Program-made: the position numbers and the translations under genes
In this document: positions 1-7,313 of the stretch, piece after piece
How positions within the stretch are numbered: the first letter of the stretch is position 1
How the letters are laid out: every line of letters begins with the position of its first letter
Notes under the pieces: model-generated
Database searches by the model: none
Told to the model about the DNA's origin: nothing
What the model saw: only the letters and a program-made list of their open reading frames with translations
Source: Hyphomonadaceae bacterium
Lineage (GTDB): Bacteria; Pseudomonadota; Alphaproteobacteria; Caulobacterales; Aquidulcibacteraceae
Assembly (NCBI GenBank): GCA_022841905.1
Contig: JALHQO010000004.1
Location: forward strand, 186,001-250,000
Reading direction: 5' to 3'
Length of the DNA: 64,000 nucleotides

Positions 1-497
1 ATGCCCAAGATCACGCCCGTTGCGATGCCGACGAGCAGCAGATCGCCGCGGTCGTCACGGACGTAGTGGTAGCCGCGCGGCGGGTGGCGATAGCCGTAGC
101 GATCATAGTCGCGCACGACGACGTAGCGGTCGCGGTAGTAGCGCGGCAGACGTTCGCCACGGCGCCAGCCACGATAATCGTAGCGGACATGGTCGCGGTA
201 CGCGGCAGGCGGCGGGCCGTAATTCCAGCGGCCTTGGTAATGGTAGCCGTTATAGCGGCGATCATCCCAACGGTCGCGGCGGGCTTCGCGGCGGTAATCT
301 CTGCGATCGTCGCGGCGATCATCGCGATAGTCGCGACGGTCATCACGGCGGTCATCGCGGTAGTCACGACGGTCGTCACGGCGATCGTCGCGATCACGGT
401 GGCGTTCGCCGCGATGTTGCGCAGCGGCGTCCGTGGGCAGGGCCAACGGGGCCGCAAAGGTAGCAGCGGCAAGGGCCGCCATAGCAAGGCGTTTCAT
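1..497 (-). CDS. RcnB-family periplasmic protein, 3' end outside window
   Basis: The frame starts at the ATG at 497 (GGAG-type ribosome binding site just upstream) and stays open to base 1, so the C-terminus is missing. It has a signal peptide (M-K-R-L, an Ala/Leu-rich core, cleavage near A-A-A-Q at about residue 27). Next comes an Arg/Asp-rich stretch of repeated R-D-D-R-R-D-Y units (about residues 30-80), then a Tyr/Arg/Gly-rich region with W-N-Y-G-P-P-P. It ends in the characteristic D-D-R-G-D-L-L-L-V-G-I-A-T-G block of RcnB-like proteins. E. coli RcnB is a periplasmic protein linked to nickel/cobalt homeostasis, but the many alphaproteobacterial members are uncharacterised, so a metal role is inference. 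The overlapping frame at 11-487 is a shadow. Confidence 0.85.
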   Translation of the reverse strand, partial: MKRLAMAALAAATFAAPLALPTDAAAQHRGERHRDRDDRRDDRRDYRDDRRDDRRDYRDDRRDDRRDYRREARRDRWDDRRYNGYHYQGRWNYGPPPAAYRDHVRYDYRGWRRGERLPRYYRDRYVVVRDYDRYGYRHPPRGYHYVRDDRGDLLLVGIATGVILG

Positions 498-520
498 GCG
501 AGGTCTCCTTCCTGCTTCCC

Positions 521-538
521 TTGAACGGCTCCGTTCAA
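521..538. promoter_or_regulatory. inverted repeat upstream of the RcnB-like gene
   Basis: TTGAACG and CGTTCAA form a perfect 7-bp inverted repeat with a 4-base centre, 24 bases upstream of the RcnB-like start. It lies in the 292-base divergent gap (498-789) before the glutathione transferase. It could be an operator or a 5' leader hairpin. I see nothing else definite in that gap. Confidence 0.35.
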
Positions 539-789
539 AAGAAGGTCCCTCAATCGCCTGCGAGTGTGTCGGGGCGTGACTGAACTGTGTCTGAATGGAT
601 GAGGAACTGCTGCACGGATGTGTGGCAGAGTTTGTCAAACACGCGCCGCGCAATACTTGGCCGCAGGCGCCAAGGCGTGGAAGCCTGAAATCTCACGCGG
701 GTGTGAAGTCTCGCCTTAAACGTGTGTCACTCTGCGGCAGCTAGCAGTATGGCGCGTAAGGCCCCATCTTGGCGCGAACGAGGGCTGAT

Positions 790-1542
790 ATGACGAATCC
801 GATTGAGCTGTATTTCTGGCCGACGCCGAATGGCTGGAAGATTTCCATCGCGCTCGAAGAGATGGGGCTGCCTTACGAATTGAAGGCGGTGAACATCGGC
901 AAGGGCGAACAATTTGCACCGAGCTTTCTGGCCATCTCGCCGAACAATCGCATGCCGGCGATCATCGATCCCGATGGTCCGGGCGGCGCGCCGATTTCCG
1001 TGTTCGAGTCGGGCGCGATCCTGCAGTATCTCGGACGCAAGAGCGGGCAGTTTTATCCAACCGATGAACGCGCGCGGATCAAGGTCGATGAGTGGTTGAT
1101 CTGGCAGGTCGCCAACCTGGGGCCAATGGCCGGGCAAGCCAGTCACTTCATCAACTACGCGCCGAAGATCGTCGACGATGCGGCGCTGATTGAATACGGC
1201 CGCGCGCGCTACGTGAACGAGTTGAACCGTCTGTGTGGCGTGGCTGAGCGCCAGCTTGGCGAGAGCGAGTATCTCGCGGGCGAATACTCGATCGCAGACA
1301 TGGCGTCATGGCCGTGGCTGCGTATCGCGCATAAGCTTGGACAAGGCTTCGATGATTTCCCAAAGCTTAAAGCCTGGGTCGATCGCATTTACGAACGCCC
1401 GGCCGTGCAGCGCGCGCTGAAGGCGGGCGACGAGCTCCGGCAAAAGCAAGACTTGAGTAAGGATCAAGTGCGCGACATGGCCAAGAACTTGTTCGGCCAA
1501 ACCTCTGCTTCGGTGAACGCCGCGAAATCAAATCAAAGCTAG
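790..1542 (+). CDS. glutathione S-transferase, Ure2/YfcG-like
   Basis: This is a predicted cytosolic glutathione transferase or disulfide reductase of 250 residues. The N-terminal thioredoxin-like domain reads L-Y-F-W-P-T-P-N-G-W-K, with the N-N-R-M-P-A-I and F-E-S-G-A-I blocks that bind glutathione in the YfcG/Ure2 class. The all-alpha C-terminal domain follows from about residue 90 with the usual D-M-A-S-W-P-W helix. The ATG at 790 begins M-T-N-P-I-E-L-Y, matching the family start. An in-frame TTG at 769 would add seven unconvincing residues. The substrate is unknown. Confidence 0.88.
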   Translation: MTNPIELYFWPTPNGWKISIALEEMGLPYELKAVNIGKGEQFAPSFLAISPNNRMPAIIDPDGPGGAPISVFESGAILQYLGRKSGQFYPTDERARIKVDEWLIWQVANLGPMAGQASHFINYAPKIVDDAALIEYGRARYVNELNRLCGVAERQLGESEYLAGEYSIADMASWPWLRIAHKLGQGFDDFPKLKAWVDRIYERPAVQRALKAGDELRQKQDLSKDQVRDMAKNLFGQTSASVNAAKSNQS

Positions 1543-1673
1543 CGGCGCTTAAGCTTATCGCAAGTTATGCACGATATTGCTCCACTCCGACGGCGCGAAA
1601 AATGCACGTCAATGGGGTGGAACGGATATGGCTAAAGCCAGACGTTCCCAAGTGGTACAAGGGAGCGGCCATT

Positions 1674-1943
1674 ATGGCTTTTACAGATTCTGAAATTGCC
1701 GAGGCGCACGAAGCGGTGCGTCAGCAAAGCGACAGCGACAATCTCTACAAGCTGGGTCTGATCTATTCGACCGGCCAAGAGATTGATCTCGTGCAAGCGC
1801 ACATGTGGTTCAACCTGGCCGCCTCGCGCGGTTCGGAATCGGCCAAAGAGTGCCGCCGCGAACTCGCCGAGATGATGACGCGTGACCTGGTCGCCGAAGC
1901 CCAGCGCCGCGCGCGCGAGTGGCTCTCGGTTAAGCACCACTAA
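1674..1943 (+). CDS. small Sel1-repeat protein
   Basis: This 89-residue protein carries one recognisable Sel1/TPR-like unit: Y-K-L-G-L-I-Y-S-T-G, then D-L-V-Q-A-H-M-W-F-N-L-A-A-S-R-G. A charged helix with R-R-A-R-E-W ends it. The ATG at 1674 follows a GGGAG-type site, whereas the longer in-frame start at 1602 adds residues unlike the family. It probably has a protein-protein contact role. No signal peptide is seen, and the partner is unknown. Confidence 0.75.
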   Translation: MAFTDSEIAEAHEAVRQQSDSDNLYKLGLIYSTGQEIDLVQAHMWFNLAASRGSESAKECRRELAEMMTRDLVAEAQRRAREWLSVKHH

Positions 1944-1950
1944 ACGCTGA

Positions 1951-1968
1951 GCGCCGCGCAAGCGGCGC
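1951..1968 (+). terminator. GC-rich hairpin after the Sel1 gene
   Basis: GCGCCGC and GCGGCGC form a perfect 7-bp stem closed by a GCAA tetraloop, starting 8 bases after the stop codon of the small Sel1 gene. No T-run follows, so it is a terminator-like or mRNA-stabilising hairpin and not a standard intrinsic terminator. Confidence 0.35.
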
Positions 1969-2068
1969 GCTTGCGGCGATAGCGACCCCATTTCCTCAAG
2001 GATGATCTGCGCGTTCGCGCAGATATCCGCGCTGGCGGCGCGGCGGGTGGCTTGCGCCGCTCGGCCTT

Positions 2069-2791
2069 TTGTTGCTGCTAGTGGCGGTGATCGACACGAT
2101 CGACATCGCAAGCGCCTGGCGCGCGTTGGCGCTGACGCAAACGGAAATGACTGCGATGGCGGCCGCTGCCGGCGTAGTCATCCTATTTGGCGCGCTCGTC
2201 CCCACGGGGCTCGCGACTTTCGCCTGGCACACATTTTCGAACCTGATGGCCGAGCGCCGCATCCGCCCCGTTGCGACGCCGCGCATCGTTGATGGCGATA
2301 CGCTGGACGACGCGGCCACTGGCATTCGCTATCGCCTCGCCAACATTGATGCTCCTGAAACCGGCGACAACGCCAAGTGCTTCCGTGAGAGCGAGCGCGG
2401 CGAAGAAGCCGCCGCCACCGCCGCCTATCTCGTCAGCAAAGCGCAAACCGTCACGGTGCGCTGGACGTTTCGTGTCGACCGCTACGGTCGTCGGGTTGCG
2501 TTCGTGCAGGGCGACGGCGCTGACCTCGGCGAACTTTTGATGGCGCGCGGCTTAGCACGCCCTTGGCGGGGCAAGCGCGTTCGTTGGTGCGGTCGGAAGG
2601 GCGGCCTCGTGGCGATCGCGCGCAGGTCGCGCGCCGCATGCCTGTGCGACCTGCAGGGCTTGGACTTAGTCCGCGCGTTGAGCGAGCACGGTGACCTTCT
2701 CGAAGCGCGCGTCCTGCAGTCGCTCCACCACGCTGACGACATCTTGATAGCGCACGGCCATGTCGGCGCGGATGTGGAGGCGGGCGTCTAG
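2069..2791 (+). CDS. membrane-anchored thermonuclease-family (SNase) protein, possibly frameshifted
   Basis: The N-terminus has two hydrophobic stretches (about residues 1-10 and 30-50). A staphylococcal-nuclease fold follows: R-I-V-D-G-D-T-L, Y-R-L-A-N-I-D-A-P-E, D-R-Y-G-R-R-V-A, and G-E-L-L-M-A-R-G-L-A-R-P-W-R-G. These blocks match the calcium-dependent nuclease family. Both ends are uncertain. The first usable start in frame is a TTG at 2069, and the next ATG is at 2147. After W-C-G-R-K-G-G the frame runs 126 bases into the convergent ExbD gene, while another frame gives H-A-C-A-T-C-R-A-W-T and stops at 2669. One indel near 2600-2640 would explain this. Confidence 0.55.
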   Translation: MLLLVAVIDTIDIASAWRALALTQTEMTAMAAAAGVVILFGALVPTGLATFAWHTFSNLMAERRIRPVATPRIVDGDTLDDAATGIRYRLANIDAPETGDNAKCFRESERGEEAAATAAYLVSKAQTVTVRWTFRVDRYGRRVAFVQGDGADLGELLMARGLARPWRGKRVRWCGRKGGLVAIARRSRAACLCDLQGLDLVRALSEHGDLLEARVLQSLHHADDILIAHGHVGADVEAGV

Positions 2792-3121
2792 GAACGCGTC
2801 TTCAGGCGTGAGCGCCGGCTGAGCCGCTAGAATATGCGCCAGTGCGTCATCGCCGACGCTCGCCAGCGTGCTGGACGCGCCGGAGACATATAGCCCGTAG
2901 CCGCCGGCTTCCGCGCGTAGCTCCACGATGGTCGGCGGAATGAGCACAGGCGTGGTTGGGCCAGCGCGCGGCAAATCGAGCCTGAGATCGGTCGTCGGCA
3001 TGGGCGCGGTGACCATGAAGATCACCAGCAACACCAACAGCACATCGATGAACGGCACGACGTTCGGCTCGGCCGACTCGGACAGCCTTTGCCTGCGTGC
3101 ATTCAGTGCAAGAGCCGCCAT
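2666..3121 (-). CDS. exbD: ExbD/TolR-family biopolymer transport protein
   Basis: This 151-residue inner-membrane protein has one N-terminal transmembrane helix containing N-V-V-P-F-I-D-V-L-L-V-L-L, with the conserved membrane Asp used in proton coupling by ExbD and TolR. A periplasmic domain follows. The family works with ExbB/TolQ and a TonB/TolA-type protein to drive envelope processes. No ExbB or TolQ gene is next to it: it lies 92 bases downstream of the Anbu operon on the same strand. A GGGAGG site sits 6 bases before its ATG, so it can be translated independently. Confidence 0.88.
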   Translation of the reverse strand: MAALALNARRQRLSESAEPNVVPFIDVLLVLLVIFMVTAPMPTTDLRLDLPRAGPTTPVLIPPTIVELRAEAGGYGLYVSGASSTLASVGDDALAHILAAQPALTPEDAFLDARLHIRADMAVRYQDVVSVVERLQDARFEKVTVLAQRAD

Positions 3122-3213
3122 CGCCGCCTCCCTCTGTTGTGATCAGAGTGCGCGCGCCTCAGCTATGGCGCCAATCACGCCCGCGAGAGCGTGATCACGA
3201 GTTCGAGATTGCT

Positions 3214-3951
3214 TCAGCTCATCCAGGGCGGCGCAGGCAGATCGCGATAGGCTCTGCGCAACGCTTCCGACCATGCGGTGCGGACTTGTTGGAAGTATTC
3301 GTCGTCCTCGCTGATGCGATGCTGCACCTCGATGCGCTGGGTGTCGCGGTGATAGACGAGCAGGTCAGCCGGCAAGCCGACGGAGAAGTTAGAGCGCAGC
3401 GTCGAGTCCATCGAGATCAGCGCGAGTTTGACCGCGCCATCCAACGGCGTGTCGTAGCGGGCGACGCGGTCGAGGATCGGCTTGCCGTATTTGGTTTCGC
3501 CGATCTGGAAGAACGGCGTGTCGGGCGTCGCTTCGATGAAATTACCGGCGGCATAGATGTGGAACATGCGCATGCGGTCGCCTTCGATCTGTCCGGCAAG
3601 GATGATCGAAGCATCGAACATGAAGCTCTGCATGTTGTAGGATGGCGCAACCGACTGATAGACGCGCTTCACCGCCGCGCCGACAAGCTCGGCGGCTTCG
3701 TACATGGACTTCACAGTCAGCAGCGTGTTGATTGGTTCGTTGGGATCGAGGCCCACGGCGTCGATCACGCGCGCCGTCACCGCTTGTGTGACGGCGAGGT
3801 TGCCCGCGCTCATCATCGCGATCACGCGATCGCCGGGCGCGACGACGCTCAATTTGCCGAAGCTTGCAATGTTGTCCGGACCCGCATTCGTACGGGTGTC
3901 GGCAAGAAGGACGAGGCCGTCCTGCAGGCAAAGGCCAACGCAATATGTCAT
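3214..3951 (-). CDS. Anbu, proteasome-type peptidase subunit
   Basis: This 245-residue protein is a bacterial proteasome homologue (Anbu; COG3484). It starts M-T-Y-C-V-G, which puts the candidate nucleophile Thr at position 2, and continues L-L-A-D-T-R-T-N-A-G, the block typical of Anbu and beta subunits. Anbu forms ring-like or helical assemblies and its peptidase activity is debated. It is the third gene of a run after the ATP-grasp and alpha-E genes, starting 21 bases after the latter. Known Anbu operons also encode a transglutaminase, which is absent from this spot. Confidence 0.92.
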   Translation of the reverse strand: MTYCVGLCLQDGLVLLADTRTNAGPDNIASFGKLSVVAPGDRVIAMMSAGNLAVTQAVTARVIDAVGLDPNEPINTLLTVKSMYEAAELVGAAVKRVYQSVAPSYNMQSFMFDASIILAGQIEGDRMRMFHIYAAGNFIEATPDTPFFQIGETKYGKPILDRVARYDTPLDGAVKLALISMDSTLRSNFSVGLPADLLVYHRDTQRIEVQHRISEDDEYFQQVRTAWSEALRRAYRDLPAPPWMS

Positions 3952-3972
3952 CGAACTGGTCTGCTCCCCGGA

Positions 3973-4908
3973 TCAGCGCATGTACAGATTTGAAATCTGA
4001 TCGCCTAGTTCCTTCGTCCGGTCGATGTAAGTTGTCAGCGTTTCGTGCAGGCCTGTCTGAAAAATGTCCGATATCCGGCCGAAACGAAGTTCCGCAGCGA
4101 TAGCGCCGGCAAGACGGTGGGCCTCGCCGCGCTTGCCGCCGTGGATTTCGGCGAGCTGGTCGAGGCAATACGTGATGTGGTCGTAACAGGCGCGTAATGA
4201 GCGCGGCATCTCGGTGCGCAGGATCATCAGCTCAGCCACGTTCCAGGGCCGCACCTCCTCGCGATACACCCACTGATAGGCGCGCACGGCCGACACCGCG
4301 CGCAAGACGCTGGTCCATTGATAATAGTCGAGCATGCCGCCGACGCCGGAGGATTCCTGCGGCAGCAGCAGATGGTATTTCACGTCGAGAATGCGCGCGG
4401 TGTTGTCGGCGCGCTCCAAGAATGTGCCAAGGCGTACGAACCAGTAATTCTCGTTGCGTAGCATCGTGGTTTCGTAGGCGCCGGAGAAGCGCGTCGAGAG
4501 CGTGCGCACCCAGTCGAGCGTTTCGGCCAGCAGCGCGGGTGAGAAGTTGTTCTCCGTGAGCTTGCGCGATTCGATCCAGCCTTGGTTGACCGCCTCCCAC
4601 ATGTCGCGTGTGAGCGCAGTGCGCATGGCGCGGGCGTTGACGCGGGCGTTCTCAAGGCAGTTGATGATCGAGGATGGATTGGCGCCGCCGCTGGAAAGAA
4701 AGCGCGCCGCGAGGTCTGGCGTCACGGCGTTGTACGTCTCGTCATAAAGTTCATCGACGCCGGCGGCGGCGAGCGCCGAACGCCATTCCTCCGCTTCGCT
4801 GGAAACGCCGGCCATGGATTGCGCCGCTTCGATCAAGCGCGCGAGATTGTCCATGCGCTCCATGTTGCGGGCGAGCCAGAAGAGAGCGTCGGCGGCGCGC
4901 GACAGCAT
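3973..4908 (-). CDS. alpha-E domain protein of the Anbu operon
   Basis: This 311-residue, almost wholly alpha-helical protein belongs to the alpha-E family (COG2307). It begins M-L-S-R-A-A-D-A-L-F-W-L-A-R-N-M-E-R, the hallmark N-terminus, so I place the start at 4908. The ATG overlaps the TAA of the ATP-grasp gene as TAATG, which implies translational coupling. The longer frame up to 4941 adds 11 residues not typical of the family. Its biochemical role is unknown. It co-occurs with circularly permuted ATP-grasp, transglutaminase and Anbu in a proposed peptide-synthesis or modification system. Confidence 0.92.
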   Translation of the reverse strand: MLSRAADALFWLARNMERMDNLARLIEAAQSMAGVSSEAEEWRSALAAAGVDELYDETYNAVTPDLAARFLSSGGANPSSIINCLENARVNARAMRTALTRDMWEAVNQGWIESRKLTENNFSPALLAETLDWVRTLSTRFSGAYETTMLRNENYWFVRLGTFLERADNTARILDVKYHLLLPQESSGVGGMLDYYQWTSVLRAVSAVRAYQWVYREEVRPWNVAELMILRTEMPRSLRACYDHITYCLDQLAEIHGGKRGEAHRLAGAIAAELRFGRISDIFQTGLHETLTTYIDRTKELGDQISNLYMR

Positions 4909-6338
4909 TAGCGGCCACCGCCATTGCGATGCAGCACCCATGTATCCTTGGTGCCGCCGCCTTGGCTCGAGTTCACGACGAGCGAGCCATCTTGCAGAGC
5001 CACCCGCGTCAAGCCGCCCGGTACGATGCGCACGCCATTGGCGCCGGAGAGCACGAACGGGCGCAGATCGACGTGGCGGCCGGCGGCTTTATCACCGGCG
5101 AAGGTCGGGCAAGTGGAGAGCGCAAGCGTGGGCTGGGCGACGTAGGCTGACGGGTTCAAGCGCAGCTTCTTGGCGAAGGCGTCGCGTGTTTTCTTGGTGG
5201 CGTGCGGGCCGACGAGCATGCCGTAGCCGCCGGAGCCGCGCGTTTCCTTGACCACCAGTTCGTCTAAATGATCGAGCACATAAGCGAGCGCGCCCTCGTT
5301 GGCGCAATCCCAGGTCGGTACGTTTTTCAGGATCGGTTCTTCGCCGAGATAGAAGCGGATCATCTCGGGCACCTGCATATAGACGGCTTTGTCGTCGGCC
5401 AGCCCCGCGCCGGGCGCGTTGGCGAGCGCGACATTGCCTTCGCGGTACGCTTCCATCAGCCCTGGCGCGCCGAGCACCGAGTCTGCGCGAAACACGAGCG
5501 GATCGAGGAAGTCGTCATCGATGCGCCGGTAGATGACATGGACGCGCTTCAGCCCGTCCGTGGTGCGCATATAGACCTTCTTGTCTCGGACGATGATGTC
5601 GACGCCTTCGACCAGTTCCACACCCATCTCGTCGGCGAGGAAGGAGTGTTCGTAATAGGCGCTGTTGAATTGGCCGGGCGTCAGCACGACGACGCAGGGC
5701 TCTTCGCCGATCGGCGTTGTGAGCGAGCGCAGTGTCGCCAGCAGATCCTGCGGATAGCGCGCGACGGGCGCCACGCCGACGCGCGCAAAGAGTTCGGGAA
5801 AGAGCCGCATCATGACGGCGCGGTTTTCCAGCATGTAGGAGACGCCGGACGGCGTGCGGCAATTGTCTTCCAGCACGTAGAAATCGTTCACACCGGTACG
5901 GACCAGATCGATGCCGGCGATATGGGTGTAGATGCCGCTTGGGACGGTGACGCCTTGCATCTGGGCGCAATAGGCGGGGTGGGTGTCGATGTAGTCGTCG
6001 GTGAGCTTGCCGGCTTTTACGATTTCGCGCTCGCCATACGCATCGGCTAGGAAGCGGTTGAGCGCGGTGACGCGCTGAACTAGGCCGCGCTCCAGGAACG
6101 CCCATTCATCGGCGTCGAGCACGCGTGGGATGATGTCGAACGGGATCAGCCGCTCGGTGTCGCCGCCTTCGGTGTAGACGGCGAAGGTGATGCCGACGCG
6201 GCGGAAGAGGCGCTCCGCCTCCTCGCGTTTCGTTTCCAGAACGGCAGGCGGCGTTTCGGCGAGCCATGCGGCGATGCCGGCATAAGCGGCGCGAACCTCG
6301 CCGTCGGCGCCGTACATCTCGTCAAAGAACTCACGCAT
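4908..6338 (-). CDS. circularly permuted ATP-grasp protein of the Anbu operon
   Basis: This 476-residue protein is a COG2308-type circularly permuted ATP-grasp enzyme, predicted to ligate an amine to a carboxylate. Visible blocks are G-I-Y-T-H-I-A-G-I-D-L-V-R, V-L-E-D-N-C-R-T-P-S-G-V-S-Y, L-T-P-G-Q-F-N-S-A-Y-Y-E-H-S-F-L-A, V-K-E-T-R-G-S-G-G-Y-G-M, and a C-terminal N-S-S-Q-G-G-G-T-K-D-T-W-V-L. Length is normal for the family. It is the first gene of the operon, followed by alpha-E (one-base overlap) and Anbu. The substrate is unknown. Confidence 0.92.
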   Translation of the reverse strand: MREFFDEMYGADGEVRAAYAGIAAWLAETPPAVLETKREEAERLFRRVGITFAVYTEGGDTERLIPFDIIPRVLDADEWAFLERGLVQRVTALNRFLADAYGEREIVKAGKLTDDYIDTHPAYCAQMQGVTVPSGIYTHIAGIDLVRTGVNDFYVLEDNCRTPSGVSYMLENRAVMMRLFPELFARVGVAPVARYPQDLLATLRSLTTPIGEEPCVVVLTPGQFNSAYYEHSFLADEMGVELVEGVDIIVRDKKVYMRTTDGLKRVHVIYRRIDDDFLDPLVFRADSVLGAPGLMEAYREGNVALANAPGAGLADDKAVYMQVPEMIRFYLGEEPILKNVPTWDCANEGALAYVLDHLDELVVKETRGSGGYGMLVGPHATKKTRDAFAKKLRLNPSAYVAQPTLALSTCPTFAGDKAAGRHVDLRPFVLSGANGVRIVPGGLTRVALQDGSLVVNSSQGGGTKDTWVLHRNGGGR

Positions 6339-6462
6339 CGGCGCGATGATGCGCGGTTTTTGGGCGGCGGCGCCAGTGGTTTTGCGTCTGGAGACGGCGC
6401 CTTAGCCTAAGTTCCGTACTCTGGCGGGCCGGGGCGCCGCTTTTCAGGGCGCCGAGCGCAGG

Positions 6463-7164
6463 TCAGTTCCGGCTGTCGCCGTTCAGGTCGTAGAAGAAGC
6501 TGAACTGCACCGGCAGCGCGTCGCGGACGTATTGCTGCATGAACAAGTTCACCTGGCTGATCGGTGAGCGCGGGACGTAGACTACGTCGTAGCGTTGCAA
6601 CACTTGCGCGTCCGGGAAACCGGCGCGCATGGCGCGCGACGATAGATCGACTTCTGTCACGCGCGTTTCGCCATGAGCGCGCGAGAGCACCAAGACATCG
6701 CCGCGCCGCGCTGAGGGCAGAAAGCCGCCCGCGAGTGCTACCGCCTGGAAGGCGTCGATATTGGCGGGCATTTCGTAGATGCCCGGCCGCGCGACTTCGC
6801 CGCCTACGAACACTTGGCGCGAGCCATAGGTGCGCGGCATGACGCTGAGTTCTGGATGGCGCAGCTGGGTCGAGTAGGCGACGACGAGCGCGTCGCGCAA
6901 TTCGTCGGCGCTCAAATCGGCGGCGCGCACGGCGCCGATCAACGGCAGCACGATGCGGCCGTCCGGGCCGACGGTGACGTTTCGATTTAGTTCCGGCGCC
7001 GAAAAGACAATGAGTTCGATCTCGTCGCCCGGGAAGAAGCGATATTCCGGTTCCGCATCGGAATAGGTGAGCGCGGTCGGTTGCTCCTGACTTTGAGCCG
7101 TGGAGGCAAAGCTCCCAAGGCCCAGGGCCGTTACGGCGGCAAGTACGGCGAACGCGCTGCGCAT
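6463..7164 (-). CDS. hfsD: HfsD, Wza-like outer-membrane polysaccharide export protein
   Basis: This 233-residue exported protein is predicted to form the outer-membrane secretion channel for holdfast polysaccharide. It has a Sec signal peptide (cleavage near S-T-A-Q-S), then a polysaccharide-export domain: Y-R-F-F-P-G-D-E-I, V-G-P-D-G-R-I-V-L-P-L-I-G. An SLBB domain follows with F-V-G-G-E-V-A-R-P-G-I-Y. The ATG at 7164 has GGAG at a 7-base spacing, while the adjacent ATG at 7167 is too close. There is no lipobox cysteine. It is divergent from hfsA, whereas in Caulobacter hfsD and hfsA point the same way. Annotation as HfsD is inferred from the whole locus. Confidence 0.85.
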   Translation of the reverse strand: MRSAFAVLAAVTALGLGSFASTAQSQEQPTALTYSDAEPEYRFFPGDEIELIVFSAPELNRNVTVGPDGRIVLPLIGAVRAADLSADELRDALVVAYSTQLRHPELSVMPRTYGSRQVFVGGEVARPGIYEMPANIDAFQAVALAGGFLPSARRGDVLVLSRAHGETRVTEVDLSSRAMRAGFPDAQVLQRYDVVYVPRSPISQVNLFMQQYVRDALPVQFSFFYDLNGDSRN

Positions 7165-7188
7165 CATCAAACTCCAACGCTTTGTTAG

Positions 7189-7210
7189 CGCACCGGCCGT
7201 TAACGGTGCG
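7189..7210. promoter_or_regulatory. inverted repeat in the hfsD-hfsA intergenic region
   Basis: CGCACCG and CGGTGCG form a perfect 7-bp inverted repeat around an 8-base centre that contains TTAA. It lies 25 bases upstream of the hfsD start, in the 149-base region that must hold both divergent promoters. It is a candidate operator, and no regulator can be named. Confidence 0.35.
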
Positions 7211-7240
7211 TGCGCTGACGAGGGCAGTCTGCCCGGCGCT

Positions 7241-7258
7241 GGTGAATGATCATTTACC
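7241..7258. promoter_or_regulatory. 18-bp near-palindrome upstream of hfsA
   Basis: The sequence has a perfect AATGATCATT core (7245-7254) and matches its reverse complement at 16 of 18 positions. It lies about 55 bases upstream of the hfsA start and about 75 upstream of hfsD. It is a candidate transcription factor site shared by the divergent holdfast genes. Confidence 0.4.
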
Positions 7259-7313
7259 AAATTCAGGCAAGTTTGTTCCGCCCACGGTCGCGACCCAGGG
7301 GCAAGGAGCGGCG

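Noticed and set aside
300..420. Short repeats resembling a CRISPR-like or tandem array
   Set aside because: The repetition comes from R-D codons in the RcnB-like gene; there are no regular spacers.
11..487. 158-residue low-complexity frame rich in Ala and Thr
   Set aside because: It is a shadow of the RcnB-like gene that is read in another frame on the same strand and has a signal peptide and family motifs.
3097..3993. 298-residue plus-strand frame
   Set aside because: It lies antisense to Anbu and part of exbD, which have clear family motifs and operon context.
5268..6050. 260-residue plus-strand frame
   Set aside because: It is antisense to the ATP-grasp gene and has no domain; high GC keeps opposite frames open.
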